From positions 1 through 64,000 of the IMG/VR virus record IMGVR_UViG_3300041411_000080: a stretch of 64,000 nt of DNA; one strand, 5' to 3'. Source of the DNA: a virus. Positions 57,006 through 63,984 of the stretch are shown one piece after another (position 1 is the first letter of the stretch; each line of letters begins with the position of its first letter). The notes beneath the pieces were generated by a model. That model was not told the origin of the DNA. It did not search any database and was given only the letters and a program-made list of their open reading frames with translations. The translations under genes and the position numbers were made by a program.

Positions 57006-57765
57006 GTTTGTACTCCGGCGGACATTTGTAATAGTCGTAACTCGGATAACGAATGTCTACATACGAGCACTTACCCACATGTTGCATGACACGTTGTTCT
57101 GCCCGATCTGTACAGTATGGACCTTTACGTTGTGCTCTAGCCACAGCTCGCCATACCGTTTCTTCGTGTTTCTGTTTGTATTGATAAAGTGTTAGGTTAG
57201 CCAACATACAGGGAGAGCACTTCTGACAGGCTTTACCCTCAGATGGCATTTCACATACCCACACCATCGGTAGCAGTCGCTTATCAATCTCCTCAAGCAC
57301 GTTGAGTTTGGTCATATGTAGCAATGGGAACTCTAGTGGGATTGGATCACCATGAAAGCCATGCTTCAACATGCTGTTCCACTGGTCTTCAACATGCTGG
57401 AGGTGTTTACCGAAGTATGCCCCATCACTGTCGACATAAGCCACGCGAACACAACTGTGACGTTTTGCATCCAGTACACGATACGCGCCTTGCATCCAAG
57501 AATTTGGTTGATTCCACTTTTTACTTTGACCATCATGGAGATAGACCGGTTGCAAGATCTCATACTGACGTTGAATCTTGTTGGGGTATTCACGGTTCAT
57601 GAACTCAATCAAACGATCCCGAGCTTCCAACTCAAGTTTCATTTTCTCTTGTGCTTGTCCGCCGTTTACGTACAGAATATCAATCGGACCATCTTCAGCC
57701 AACATATAAGAAACGAGGTAGGTAGAATCCATACCACCCGACAACAACACCAATGGAACTTTCAT
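56980..57765 (-). CDS. PP-loop enzyme, QueC-like
   Basis: QueC makes 7-cyano-7-deazaguanine (preQ0) with ATP. Seen: the PP-loop LLSGGMDSTYL (SGGxDS at 9-14) and four zinc-ligand-like cysteines at 171, 180, 183 and 186 (CEMPSEGKACQKCSPC), as in QueC. Length 261 is slightly above the usual 220-235. No FolE, QueD, QueE or DpdA gene is in the window. In phages preQ0 derivatives can replace guanine in DNA to block restriction, or act in tRNA. Other N-type PP-loop ATPases are possible, but the Cys cluster favours QueC. Confidence 0.85.
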   Translation of the reverse strand: MKVPLVLLSGGMDSTYLVSYMLAEDGPIDILYVNGGQAQEKMKLELEARDRLIEFMNREYPNKIQRQYEILQPVYLHDGQSKKWNQPNSWMQGAYRVLDAKRHSCVRVAYVDSDGAYFGKHLQHVEDQWNSMLKHGFHGDPIPLEFPLLHMTKLNVLEEIDKRLLPMVWVCEMPSEGKACQKCSPCMLANLTLYQYKQKHEETVWRAVARAQRKGPYCTDRAEQRVMQHVGKCSYVDIRYPSYDYYKCPPEYKLETIDSEG

Positions 57766-57791
57766 AGCTACTCCAAAAAGAAAATATGAAA

Positions 57792-57809
57792 GGGGAGCCG
57801 AAGCTCCCC
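57792..57809 (-). terminator. rho-independent terminator
   Basis: GGGGAGC-TTCG-GCTCCCC-type stem followed by TTTCATATTTT on the minus strand, after the AAA+ gene. Confidence 0.82.
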
Positions 57810-57815
57810 AGTCAA

Positions 57816-58949
57816 TTAAGCGGCGAAACCCATACCTGTTTTCTGATGACCTTCACCAACCTCGTGAGCATTGATAGCCTCAGCGAGAGTAATGTCAGTA
57901 CGACCTTCTTTGAACTCGAACGGATCGATCGACATCATGTCACGGATATCGTTAGCCTGTTCGTTGTTCAGGTTCTGGAACTTCAGTACACGGAAGCAAC
58001 GGCCCGGACGCAGCAGAGCATCATCGATATCACGGGTGGAGGTCAAGTTGGTGCAGATGATCAGCTTGATGTCACGTGCCACGATACCAGCGGTAGCGTT
58101 GAGCAGAGCCGACATCGAGACGTTACCTTCAGTACGCTTCTTAACCAGAATATCCGCGTCTTCGGTGAGTACGATGGAACCAGCTGGCAGTTCACGGATG
58201 AAGTCAGGGAAGCCTGGGTGACCCAGTACGTCCATACGGTCAGCCAGATAGATCTTATCATCCCAACCACGGGCGTTGATAACTTCCATCATCCAGTTCG
58301 ACTTACCAGTACCCGGTACACCGTAGATCAGTGCAACGTTGGAATTCGAAACCGAGAACTCTTTGAAGAACTCTGCTGGAGTGAAGTTGAAGTACGGGTA
58401 GAACTTGTTGACATCCAGTACATCACGGTTACCTTGAATGGTTTCCATAACAGTGCACAGGTTGCCTTGGCCGTCTACACGAATACGGGTCAGGTAACGA
58501 GTAGGGGTAGCGTTCAGGTGCTTGGTGAACTCTTCTTTGAACCACTGACAGAATACTGGCAGACCGAGTACGTCATAGGTCGACTTAGTAGCAGTAACCG
58601 ATGGGTTAACGAAGGCACCGATGATGTGGGTATCGGAAACGATTACACGACCCATTACGCAACGGATCATACGCAGACCAGCTTTAGCCAGAATGTCTTC
58701 AGACACTACGCGAGTAACGTCGTTAGCCGATTCTTCTTTGGTACCACCGTGAGGAATGTCGACCAACAGTTCATGCTGTTCCGAATGTTGACCTTGGGTG
58801 GAGAAGTACAGACGCACTACGTCGTAGATGTTATCACCACGCAGTAGTTCCAGTTTGGAGTTGAAGATCTCCATACGAGCTTTCAGTTCTGGAGTGATGC
58901 CGTTGAATTCAGCGAGGTTAGCGGCGTCTTGCATTTCGATAAAGTTCAT
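57816..58949 (-). CDS. AAA+ ATPase, 377 aa
   Basis: Residues 205-220 contain the Walker A loop (NVALIYGVPGTGKSNW, GKS at 215-217), Walker B-type GSIVLTEDAD, sensor 1 IICTNL and second-region DDALLRPGRCFRVLKF with arginine fingers: the classical AAA order, closest in feel to BCS1/FtsH-type modules. The N-terminal 190 residues are an unknown alpha/beta domain that may select the substrate. C-terminal helical lid present. It likely unfolds or remodels a protein; target unknown. Private terminator and AAGGAAAA before the ATG. Confidence 0.9.
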   Translation of the reverse strand: MNFIEMQDAANLAEFNGITPELKARMEIFNSKLELLRGDNIYDVVRLYFSTQGQHSEQHELLVDIPHGGTKEESANDVTRVVSEDILAKAGLRMIRCVMGRVIVSDTHIIGAFVNPSVTATKSTYDVLGLPVFCQWFKEEFTKHLNATPTRYLTRIRVDGQGNLCTVMETIQGNRDVLDVNKFYPYFNFTPAEFFKEFSVSNSNVALIYGVPGTGKSNWMMEVINARGWDDKIYLADRMDVLGHPGFPDFIRELPAGSIVLTEDADILVKKRTEGNVSMSALLNATAGIVARDIKLIICTNLTSTRDIDDALLRPGRCFRVLKFQNLNNEQANDIRDMMSIDPFEFKEGRTDITLAEAINAHEVGEGHQKTGMGFAA

Positions 58950-58974
58950 TGCGTTTTCCTTTGTTTAAATTGGA

Positions 58975-59205
58975 TTAGTAAGTCATTCTTTCAACGATGG
59001 CATCGTCGATATGTACAAGTTCACGGGTACGGGAATCTACACGGTTAGCTCGGGGCGCTCGCGGTACGTCTTCACCGGTACGTTTAGAGGGTCCGATATG
59101 CGGTTTATTGCGTACGTCTACGAGATCGATCGCACAACCCTGACCAGTTACTTCAGGTTTGATGTTGTGCTTTCTCGTCCATGCGTCTGGTTCAGCTCTT
59201 CGCAT
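58975..59205 (-). CDS. small charged protein, 76 aa
   Basis: Arg/Asp-rich (KRTGEDVPRAPRANRVDSRT). The end RELVHIDDAIVERMTY resembles REFVHLDTNV in the 63242-63421 product, so the two are probably related. Unknown. Confidence 0.76.
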   Translation of the reverse strand: MRRAEPDAWTRKHNIKPEVTGQGCAIDLVDVRNKPHIGPSKRTGEDVPRAPRANRVDSRTRELVHIDDAIVERMTY

Positions 59206-59212
59206 ATGTCAC

Positions 59213-59509
59213 CTAGAGTGATGTACGGAGAAAGGTGGATGCGTGATTGGACATGTCCTTAAATCGTCGGTTCAGATCTCGAGTAAACCCCGCTTGGTCA
59301 TTATGACGAACCTCAGGAACACCCTCCTCGCCCCAACTGTGGCGATCAGCTTCACGCCGAAAGTTGTAGTAGGATTCATCATGTTGCCGCCAGAAGAGGA
59401 TGTCAGAATCACACAACTGTTCAGGATGCATCGGGTCATCCTCCCGAGAGAAGCTGGCGTACTGGCGCTCTCTTTGGTTACGGCCTTCCGATTTTAAGAA
59501 TCGCACCAC
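59213..59509 (-). CDS. small charged protein, 98 aa
   Basis: Polyampholyte with many Arg, Asp and His (GRNQRERQYASFSREDDPMH). No predicted compact fold by eye. Overlaps the next gene upstream by 16 bases. Unknown. Confidence 0.75.
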   Translation of the reverse strand: MVRFLKSEGRNQRERQYASFSREDDPMHPEQLCDSDILFWRQHDESYYNFRREADRHSWGEEGVPEVRHNDQAGFTRDLNRRFKDMSNHASTFLRTSL

Positions 59510-59748
59510 TCATCCTCCCGTTTCTCTATACGTCTATCTAGGGTCTGTTTATCGATATCGAGCCGTTCTTCATCGTCTTCTTCATTAATAGAACGATGAG
59601 CCCAACTTCGGTCAAGTGGTCCGCGAACAACGCCCGGACACCATTCCCACTCAGCCTCCGGTGTTGTGTTTCCGTAACGAACATAATCCAACGTTTCTTC
59701 GTCGTAGGAAAATGGATCGTTAGGGTCATGCATAACGTGTTCGCGCAT
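59494..59748 (-). CDS. small acidic protein with W/R-G motif, 84 aa
   Basis: Acidic (NEEDDEERLDIDKQTLDRRI). Contains EWEWCPGVVRGPLDRSW, a W-x3-V-x-R-G-x-L-D form of the cluster motif, here in the middle of the protein. Unknown. Confidence 0.76.
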   Translation of the reverse strand: MREHVMHDPNDPFSYDEETLDYVRYGNTTPEAEWEWCPGVVRGPLDRSWAHRSINEEDDEERLDIDKQTLDRRIEKREDEWCDS

Positions 59749-59756
59749 AGATCACC

Positions 59757-59990
59757 TTAACAAACTAGTTCTTCATGATCTTGATCAGGTCGGTACATGT
59801 CACCATCGTCACTTGGTGGTTCCACACGTTCTCGAAGTCGATCAGGAACATAGGTGCTGGTACGGTGAACCGGGGCTAGCTTACGCTCACCTATACGCTT
59901 GTCGTTCGTTTGGCTAAACGGAATAGTCGTATCTCGATCAGGACGAGTAACGACTTTACGGTTAACTAGGGATGGTTCACCTTTACGCAT
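59757..59990 (-). CDS. small charged protein, 77 aa
   Basis: ATG 59988-59990 overlaps the upstream stop by one base (TAATG). Arg/Asp/Pro-rich (RPDRDTTIPFSQTNDKRIGE, VPDRLRERVEPPSDDG). Probably disordered. Unknown. Confidence 0.74.
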   Translation of the reverse strand: MRKGEPSLVNRKVVTRPDRDTTIPFSQTNDKRIGERKLAPVHRTSTYVPDRLRERVEPPSDDGDMYRPDQDHEELVC

Positions 59991-60577
59991 TACTTCAGGT
60001 CCTGACTCAAGATCACGATGAACCATTTGGAGAAACCATTACCGCGATTAACGATACGCAGGTTCTTCCACAAGTCGGGCCGGATGGCCGACTCACGCAA
60101 CTTAACGATTTCGTCTTGTTCCATCCAGCCTGGGAAACTGAACTTAGCCGACCGCGCTACTGCACGATCGTCATGAGGGTCAGTACTAACACCAGCTTGC
60201 ATCTGTCCTGCACCAGTGATGTTATCCACTGGAGTAAAAGCCTCATTGAAGTTATGATCGGACAGCACAGTGATAATACTAAGTGCTGAAGTCGGTTCAC
60301 CTACCTCATAGAAGTCAGGAGGGGGCAGCGATGGCAACTCAGGTTCTTTTGGGGCTACTACGTGATCCACCAATGGAATCACTGAGTACGTGTCAGCTTC
60401 CGCGCCATAGATCGTTCGATCAATGAGGTGCCGGGTCATGTGTTCACGCGCTTCAGTAAAAGACGTAAAGGTTTTACCCTTATCCGACGTAGCCGCCAGA
60501 GTACCGTCTTCTTTAAGGAACGAAATCCGTGCTCCGCAAACGGTCATGATTGCGAAGCGTTGATCTAATGGATGCAT
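59990..60577 (-). CDS. hypothetical phage protein, 195 aa
   Basis: Folded-looking: N-terminal strands (FAIMTVCGARISFLKEDG), a Pro-rich middle (PKEPELPSLPPPDFY) and C-terminal strand KWFIVILSQDLK. GAGGTAGATAT before the ATG. No family recognised. Confidence 0.83.
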   Translation of the reverse strand: MHPLDQRFAIMTVCGARISFLKEDGTLAATSDKGKTFTSFTEAREHMTRHLIDRTIYGAEADTYSVIPLVDHVVAPKEPELPSLPPPDFYEVGEPTSALSIITVLSDHNFNEAFTPVDNITGAGQMQAGVSTDPHDDRAVARSAKFSFPGWMEQDEIVKLRESAIRPDLWKNLRIVNRGNGFSKWFIVILSQDLK

Positions 60578-60586
60578 ATCTACCTC

Positions 60587-61489
60587 TTAGGAATCGAAAC
60601 CAAATACCATCCGCACTTCACCATACTTCTCGTGAAGACGTTTTACTTCATCGGTGAAGTAAGCGAACTCTTTATTGATTGCAGCATTATCCAGAGTCCA
60701 CTGACAACGAATGTTCAGTTTCTCTACGCGCCCGGCATAACGTCTAAGTTTAGCCAGATGCTTAAGCGCCGATTTCTTACGTTTAACTACACGTTGGCGA
60801 ACGATCTTCTCGACTTTAGGTACATGACGGAAGTTTCCTGGACGATCGAGGATACTCCACGAATCATGTTGGTAGTCTGGATGATCAGGGACCATTTTCT
60901 TAACGTGACGTCGAACCCAGCGGATTTTCTTCTGTGCTTCGTCAACTTCATTCAGAATATGCATGGCATAAGACTGACTACGGATTTTCTCCGGTGTCAA
61001 CTGCGATTGGTCAATAGTAATCTGTTTACCACCCCAGATACCACCACACCAACTTTCAGGTTGAGAGACTTTATCCCACTTGACGTACTGATCCATGGTG
61101 AGAACGCCACGTTTATGGACTGGATTGAAATGCTTGGTACCTTCCAGAATCTCAGTACTGGTCAACCAGCTAAAAGAATGATCGCCGAAACTACCACCGC
61201 ATTTATAATACTCTTCCCAGTCAGGGGCCTTCCAGTCCCAACGAGATTTTGGCTCTTCACGTTTCACAAGGTCCTCAGGTAATCCCCGTGGCTCAGCCAA
61301 AGGTTTGATTGAATCCCCAGTATCAGTACCGCCGAAGCCATAACCGTTACGAACGTTGGCCAACCAACCGAACAAGAAGTAGTGGCGGTTACCTTCGTAT
61401 TTATGATCCGTGATATATTCCCAACTGTCTTCAGCTGGGGTAGACCCCAGTACTTTACGTTGGAACGCTGGATGAACATCAGTACCCAT
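60587..61489 (-). CDS. conserved 'MGTDVH' phage/plasmid protein, 300 aa
   Basis: The first 85 residues carry MGTDVHPAF, YFLFGWLANVRNGYG and IKPLAEPRGLPEDL, a pattern I know from a widespread unnamed family in phages, plasmids and genomes (M-G-T-D-I-H, L-F-x-x-L-A-x-V-R-N, P-R-G-L-P-x-D). Its function is unknown to me. The C-terminal third is strongly basic and helical (EKIVRQRVVKRKKSALKHLA). Confidence 0.84.
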   Translation of the reverse strand: MGTDVHPAFQRKVLGSTPAEDSWEYITDHKYEGNRHYFLFGWLANVRNGYGFGGTDTGDSIKPLAEPRGLPEDLVKREEPKSRWDWKAPDWEEYYKCGGSFGDHSFSWLTSTEILEGTKHFNPVHKRGVLTMDQYVKWDKVSQPESWCGGIWGGKQITIDQSQLTPEKIRSQSYAMHILNEVDEAQKKIRWVRRHVKKMVPDHPDYQHDSWSILDRPGNFRHVPKVEKIVRQRVVKRKKSALKHLAKLRRYAGRVEKLNIRCQWTLDNAAINKEFAYFTDEVKRLHEKYGEVRMVFGFDS

Positions 61490-61499
61490 GAATTACCCC

Positions 61500-61868
61500 T
61501 TAGTTAATGTGAAGATGTTTTTCGCGAGTTACTTTGGAAGGAACGTGTTTGAATTCCACTTTCAGGAAACGTTCCAACAGTTTGATGGCTTTAGCATCGT
61601 CGACGTAACGCAGGCAATCGCCATTGTATTGCTCAACGGTCAGATTACCCCACAACAGTTCGATGACCGTATGGATACCATCCATAGGACCACTGTAGTT
61701 AAGACTCATGGTCCCTTTAGCCGTAACACCGATCGTAAACCAAGTGTTGTCATTACGCAGGGTCTTATTGACTCGACCAGACTTACTACTGGATTTATTC
61801 TGGTAATACGTACCGATGGTCAACAGACGACGACCGAGTTTGGTCTTTGGATCGATCTTACGCAGCAT
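61500..61868 (-). CDS. hypothetical phage protein, 122 aa
   Basis: Basic N-terminal third (RKIDPKTKLGRRLLTIGTYY), then strands and a C-terminal basic stretch (VEFKHVPSKVTREKHLHIN). One base separates it from the membrane-protein gene. Unknown. Confidence 0.82.
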   Translation of the reverse strand: MLRKIDPKTKLGRRLLTIGTYYQNKSSSKSGRVNKTLRNDNTWFTIGVTAKGTMSLNYSGPMDGIHTVIELLWGNLTVEQYNGDCLRYVDDAKAIKLLERFLKVEFKHVPSKVTREKHLHIN

Positions 61869-61869
61869 G

Positions 61870-62301
61870 TTATTTACCTTTTCGTTTTTTGAACTGTTCC
61901 CAGAAACAGATTATGAGTTGGAGCCAGACCACGATAGTGAGGCCGTAAACGAGCAATGGCCCGAAGAACCAATAAAGGTTATCACGCGGTGTTTGCTTTA
62001 TATCGAACTGACGAAGGTTTAAGGTAAGCTTTTCACCCAAGTGCATTTGTCGATACATGTACCCACTTATCTCTCGGTCAAATACGTAACCACTCTCTGT
62101 TTTAAACAGCCCTTCTAATCGTGCTGTACAACTATGCTTACCACAAGCCTGTACCGTATATTTGTCGATGAAAGTAACCGGTACGTCTTGATGTTTCATG
62201 TAGACGTTATTATTCCAAACATAGACCGACCAAGAACTAAGAGTGATGATTAGAAACAATAAGAAAAGACCACTGATATTAAATGTAGATTTACTTGACA
62301 T
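61870..62301 (-). CDS. membrane protein, two helices, 143 aa
   Basis: Transmembrane helices near both ends (ISGLFLLFLIITLSSWSVYV and LLVYGLTIVVWLQLIICFW) enclose about 75 residues that hold two Cys (ACGKHSC). The loop is probably periplasmic. Heads an operon: promoter element 37 bases before the ATG. No family recognised. Confidence 0.83.
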   Translation of the reverse strand: MSSKSTFNISGLFLLFLIITLSSWSVYVWNNNVYMKHQDVPVTFIDKYTVQACGKHSCTARLEGLFKTESGYVFDREISGYMYRQMHLGEKLTLNLRQFDIKQTPRDNLYWFFGPLLVYGLTIVVWLQLIICFWEQFKKRKGK

Positions 62302-62337
62302 GATTAAACACTCTTAGTGGATAAGTATTGCCCGTCT

Positions 62338-62360
62338 ATGATATAAATCTGAACTTTTTT
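62338..62360 (-). promoter_or_regulatory. early-type promoter (P10)
   Basis: AGTTCAGATTTATATCAT on the minus strand, 37 bases before the start at 62301. Confidence 0.6.
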
Positions 62361-62582
62361 CTATTGCTCATCAACTGGACCACGCTTGAATTCCATGTTA
62401 GTCCAGCTGTCATCTTCATCCATTTCAGCTCGACCGTCAACCCAATGACAGTTACGCTGTTCTTCACCTGCACCTAAAGGTCTCCGGGCTTCGGCCTTAC
62501 GAATGGTTGTGATATTGTGTTCGGATAACCTTGGGAACACCCCTCTAGCAAATAGGGTTGGTATGCAGTCACGTTTAAACAT
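62361..62582 (-). CDS. small charged protein with W/R-G tail, 73 aa
   Basis: Basic first half (TTIRKAEARRPLGAGEEQRN) and an acidic end DDSWTNMEFKRGPVDEQ, which carries the W...RG tail of this cluster. Unknown. Confidence 0.76.
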   Translation of the reverse strand: MFKRDCIPTLFARGVFPRLSEHNITTIRKAEARRPLGAGEEQRNCHWVDGRAEMDEDDSWTNMEFKRGPVDEQ

Positions 62583-62585
62583 TGA

Positions 62586-62795
62586 TCAGACCTTATATAA
62601 CCCACGTTTTATATCTGTGTCCCATATGTACCGATCTATATCCTTCCGGTAGTCATCTGCTCCACAGGTCTCATCATCAAATAACCGCCTACCTTCTAGA
62701 GGTCGGTATTCCGTCACACATCGTTCAAAGATTACATGACGTCTTTGGTCAGAGCTACGGTCATTTAAACCAACCCCCTGATAGTCTCTACTCAT
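62586..62795 (-). CDS. small charged protein with W/R-G tail, 69 aa
   Basis: Arg/Asp-rich (NDRSSDQRRHVIFERC), ending IDRYIWDTDIKRGLYKV. The tail is close to that of the next product upstream. Unknown. Confidence 0.78.
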   Translation of the reverse strand: MSRDYQGVGLNDRSSDQRRHVIFERCVTEYRPLEGRRLFDDETCGADDYRKDIDRYIWDTDIKRGLYKV

Positions 62796-62796
62796 A

Positions 62797-63039
62797 TCAC
62801 CACCACTTGTTGTCTATCAAACCCCGTTGAACATCTGTAGCCCAATCTAATTTATTTTGATCTGTACGGACACCGCTAAGATCGTCGCCATCTAACTCAG
62901 TGGTCATCTTTAACCCTTCCGGTTGGATACGTGGATGATCACTCTTACCGCGCTCACCGAACATGCGATAATCCGTTTTCTTATCCTTGATATCCACAGG
63001 TGATGTCGCGCCTGCGGTTTTATCTGAAGTTCTGCCCAT
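62797..63039 (-). CDS. small charged protein with W/R-G tail, 80 aa
   Basis: Lys/Asp-rich (DIKDKKTDYRMFGERGKSDH), ending NKLDWATDVQRGLIDNKWW. Its tail aligns with the end of the preceding product (W-x-T-D-hydrophobic-x-R-G-L). Unknown. Confidence 0.78.
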   Translation of the reverse strand: MGRTSDKTAGATSPVDIKDKKTDYRMFGERGKSDHPRIQPEGLKMTTELDGDDLSGVRTDQNKLDWATDVQRGLIDNKWW

Positions 63040-63050
63040 GGGTCGATTAC

Positions 63051-63245
63051 TCAGTAAGTTAAATGTGATGGTCGTTCACAATCAAGTTTTGGATTAGATA
63101 TATCGAAGACAACTGGGCGCCAACTGACATGTTCGGGATTGGAGCGATTACCACTGTCTCTTAAGGATGCTCGTCCACCGACGGTTACATGTCGTCCCGG
63201 CATTAGTCTGGTGTCGAGATAGGTATCTTCTTGCTCTCTACTCAT
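63051..63245 (-). CDS. small charged protein, 64 aa
   Basis: Arg-rich (DTRLMPGRHVTVGGRASLRD) with HVSWRPVVFDIS. ATGA overlap with the gene upstream. Unknown. Confidence 0.75.
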   Translation of the reverse strand: MSREQEDTYLDTRLMPGRHVTVGGRASLRDSGNRSNPEHVSWRPVVFDISNPKLDCERPSHLTY

Positions 63246-63421
63246 CGGAAGCGTCTCTCATTAACGTTAGGTTCATCATTGGTTCTAGAAACGTTTGTAT
63301 CTAGATGTACAAACTCACGGTAACCTTCACCCTTACGTTTGAGTCGCTCCGAGGACAATCCTTGTAGGCGATGAATAACCACATTACCGCGTCCATATTC
63401 TGAATTATAATCTAGTTTCAT
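63242..63421 (-). CDS. small charged protein, 59 aa
   Basis: ATG 63419-63421 behind TGAGG. Basic (SSERLKRKGEGYREFVHLDT). REFVHLDTNV recalls the end of the 58975-59205 product. First gene after the terminator at 63453. Confidence 0.76.
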   Translation of the reverse strand: MKLDYNSEYGRGNVVIHRLQGLSSERLKRKGEGYREFVHLDTNVSRTNDEPNVNERRFR

Positions 63422-63452
63422 TGTAAACCTCATTTGTTAGTGGCGGCATAAA

Positions 63453-63470
63453 GCTTCCCCGAAGGGAAGC
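63453..63470 (-). terminator. rho-independent terminator, UUCG loop
   Basis: GCTTCCC-TTCG-GGGAAGC then TTTAT on the minus strand. No protein gene ends here, so it may end a minus-strand RNA from 63475-63680 or catch read-through. Confidence 0.7.
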
Positions 63471-63481
63471 AGTATACCCAT

Positions 63482-63700
63482 TAGATTAGATAAGCCTAAT
63501 GAAAGTCGAAGAAGCACGTAGTTAGGTACTGACGTTAGCTCCCGCTAATGTTCTTAACGTACCAGGTCACCTATGGCTGGATCACCCCCTTGAACGCAGT
63601 GCGTATTTGCACGGACTGCTTCTTGACTATACCATTACACTCAGAGTATTCTTTTAACCAAAAAAAGAAAAGGTATAACGCCCTACCTTACGGTAGGGCT
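63482..63700. ncRNA. candidate structured RNA with a 16S rRNA 3'-end look-alike
   Basis: No credible protein frame fits this 220-base gap. On the plus strand, AGUC(G)AAGAAG (63504-63514) pairs with CUUCUUGACU (63619-63628), enclosing GGUAC/GUACC (63525-63529 with 63559-63563), an inner ACGUUAGC-UCCC-GCUAAUGU hairpin (63532-63551) and GCAGUGCGU/ACGGACUGC (63597-63620). Between them, 63575-63591 reads GGCUGGAUCACCCCCUU, 16 of 17 bases identical to the 3' end of pseudomonad 16S rRNA. One G-U pair in the inner hairpin favours the plus strand; the terminator at 63453 favours the minus strand. Strand, ends and function are open. Confidence 0.45.
63680..63699. terminator. bidirectional terminator
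   Basis: GCCCTACC-GTAA-GGTAGGGC after the 63706-63942 gene on the minus strand; on the plus strand it is followed by TATTATTTATT and could end a plus-strand RNA. Confidence 0.7.
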
Positions 63701-63705
63701 ATTAT

Positions 63706-63942
63706 TTATTCTAAGGTGAAGTTTCGGTATAACACAATGTCTTGCTCCAAATCGATAACGGTGTAGTACTTTGCGAACTCGTTATCGATCGGTAAATCGT
63801 AATTGTGATCTACCCATGCTTCCATCTCCTTCTGGGTATTGAAAGAGATCTTAACATAGTGCGTAGGACAGGTACGACCTGGACCCCATGACCGAAGTTT
63901 ATATTCGGCTTCAAACAATGGTTTAACGACTTTATTCTGCAT
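63706..63942 (-). CDS. hypothetical phage protein, 78 aa
   Basis: Mixed strands and helix (THYVKISFNTQKEMEAWVDH, YTVIDLEQDIVLYRNF); probably a small alpha/beta fold. AAAGG stands before the ATG. Sits between two terminators as a single-gene unit. No family recognised. Confidence 0.8.
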   Translation of the reverse strand: MQNKVVKPLFEAEYKLRSWGPGRTCPTHYVKISFNTQKEMEAWVDHNYDLPIDNEFAKYYTVIDLEQDIVLYRNFTLE

Positions 63943-63964
63943 CTTTAAAATCCTTTAAGTTAAC

Positions 63965-63984
63965 GCCTTACCGAATAGTAAGGC
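63965..63984 (-). terminator. rho-independent terminator of a gene to the right
   Basis: GCCTTAC-TATTC-GGTAAGGC followed by GTTAAC on the minus strand; the gene it ends lies beyond the window. Confidence 0.55.

Noticed and set aside
57786-58847. 353-codon open frame on the plus strand
   Set aside because: Antisense to the AAA+ ATPase gene with intact Walker motifs.
63482-63660. tRNA gene in the gap
   Set aside because: I found no seven-pair acceptor stem with correctly spaced D, anticodon and T arms on either strand; GTTCAA and TTCGACT strings lack matching T stems.
63548-63766. 72-codon plus-strand frame across the gap
   Set aside because: It has no ribosome site, runs through a terminator hairpin and overlaps the 63706-63942 gene; RNA structure explains the region better.
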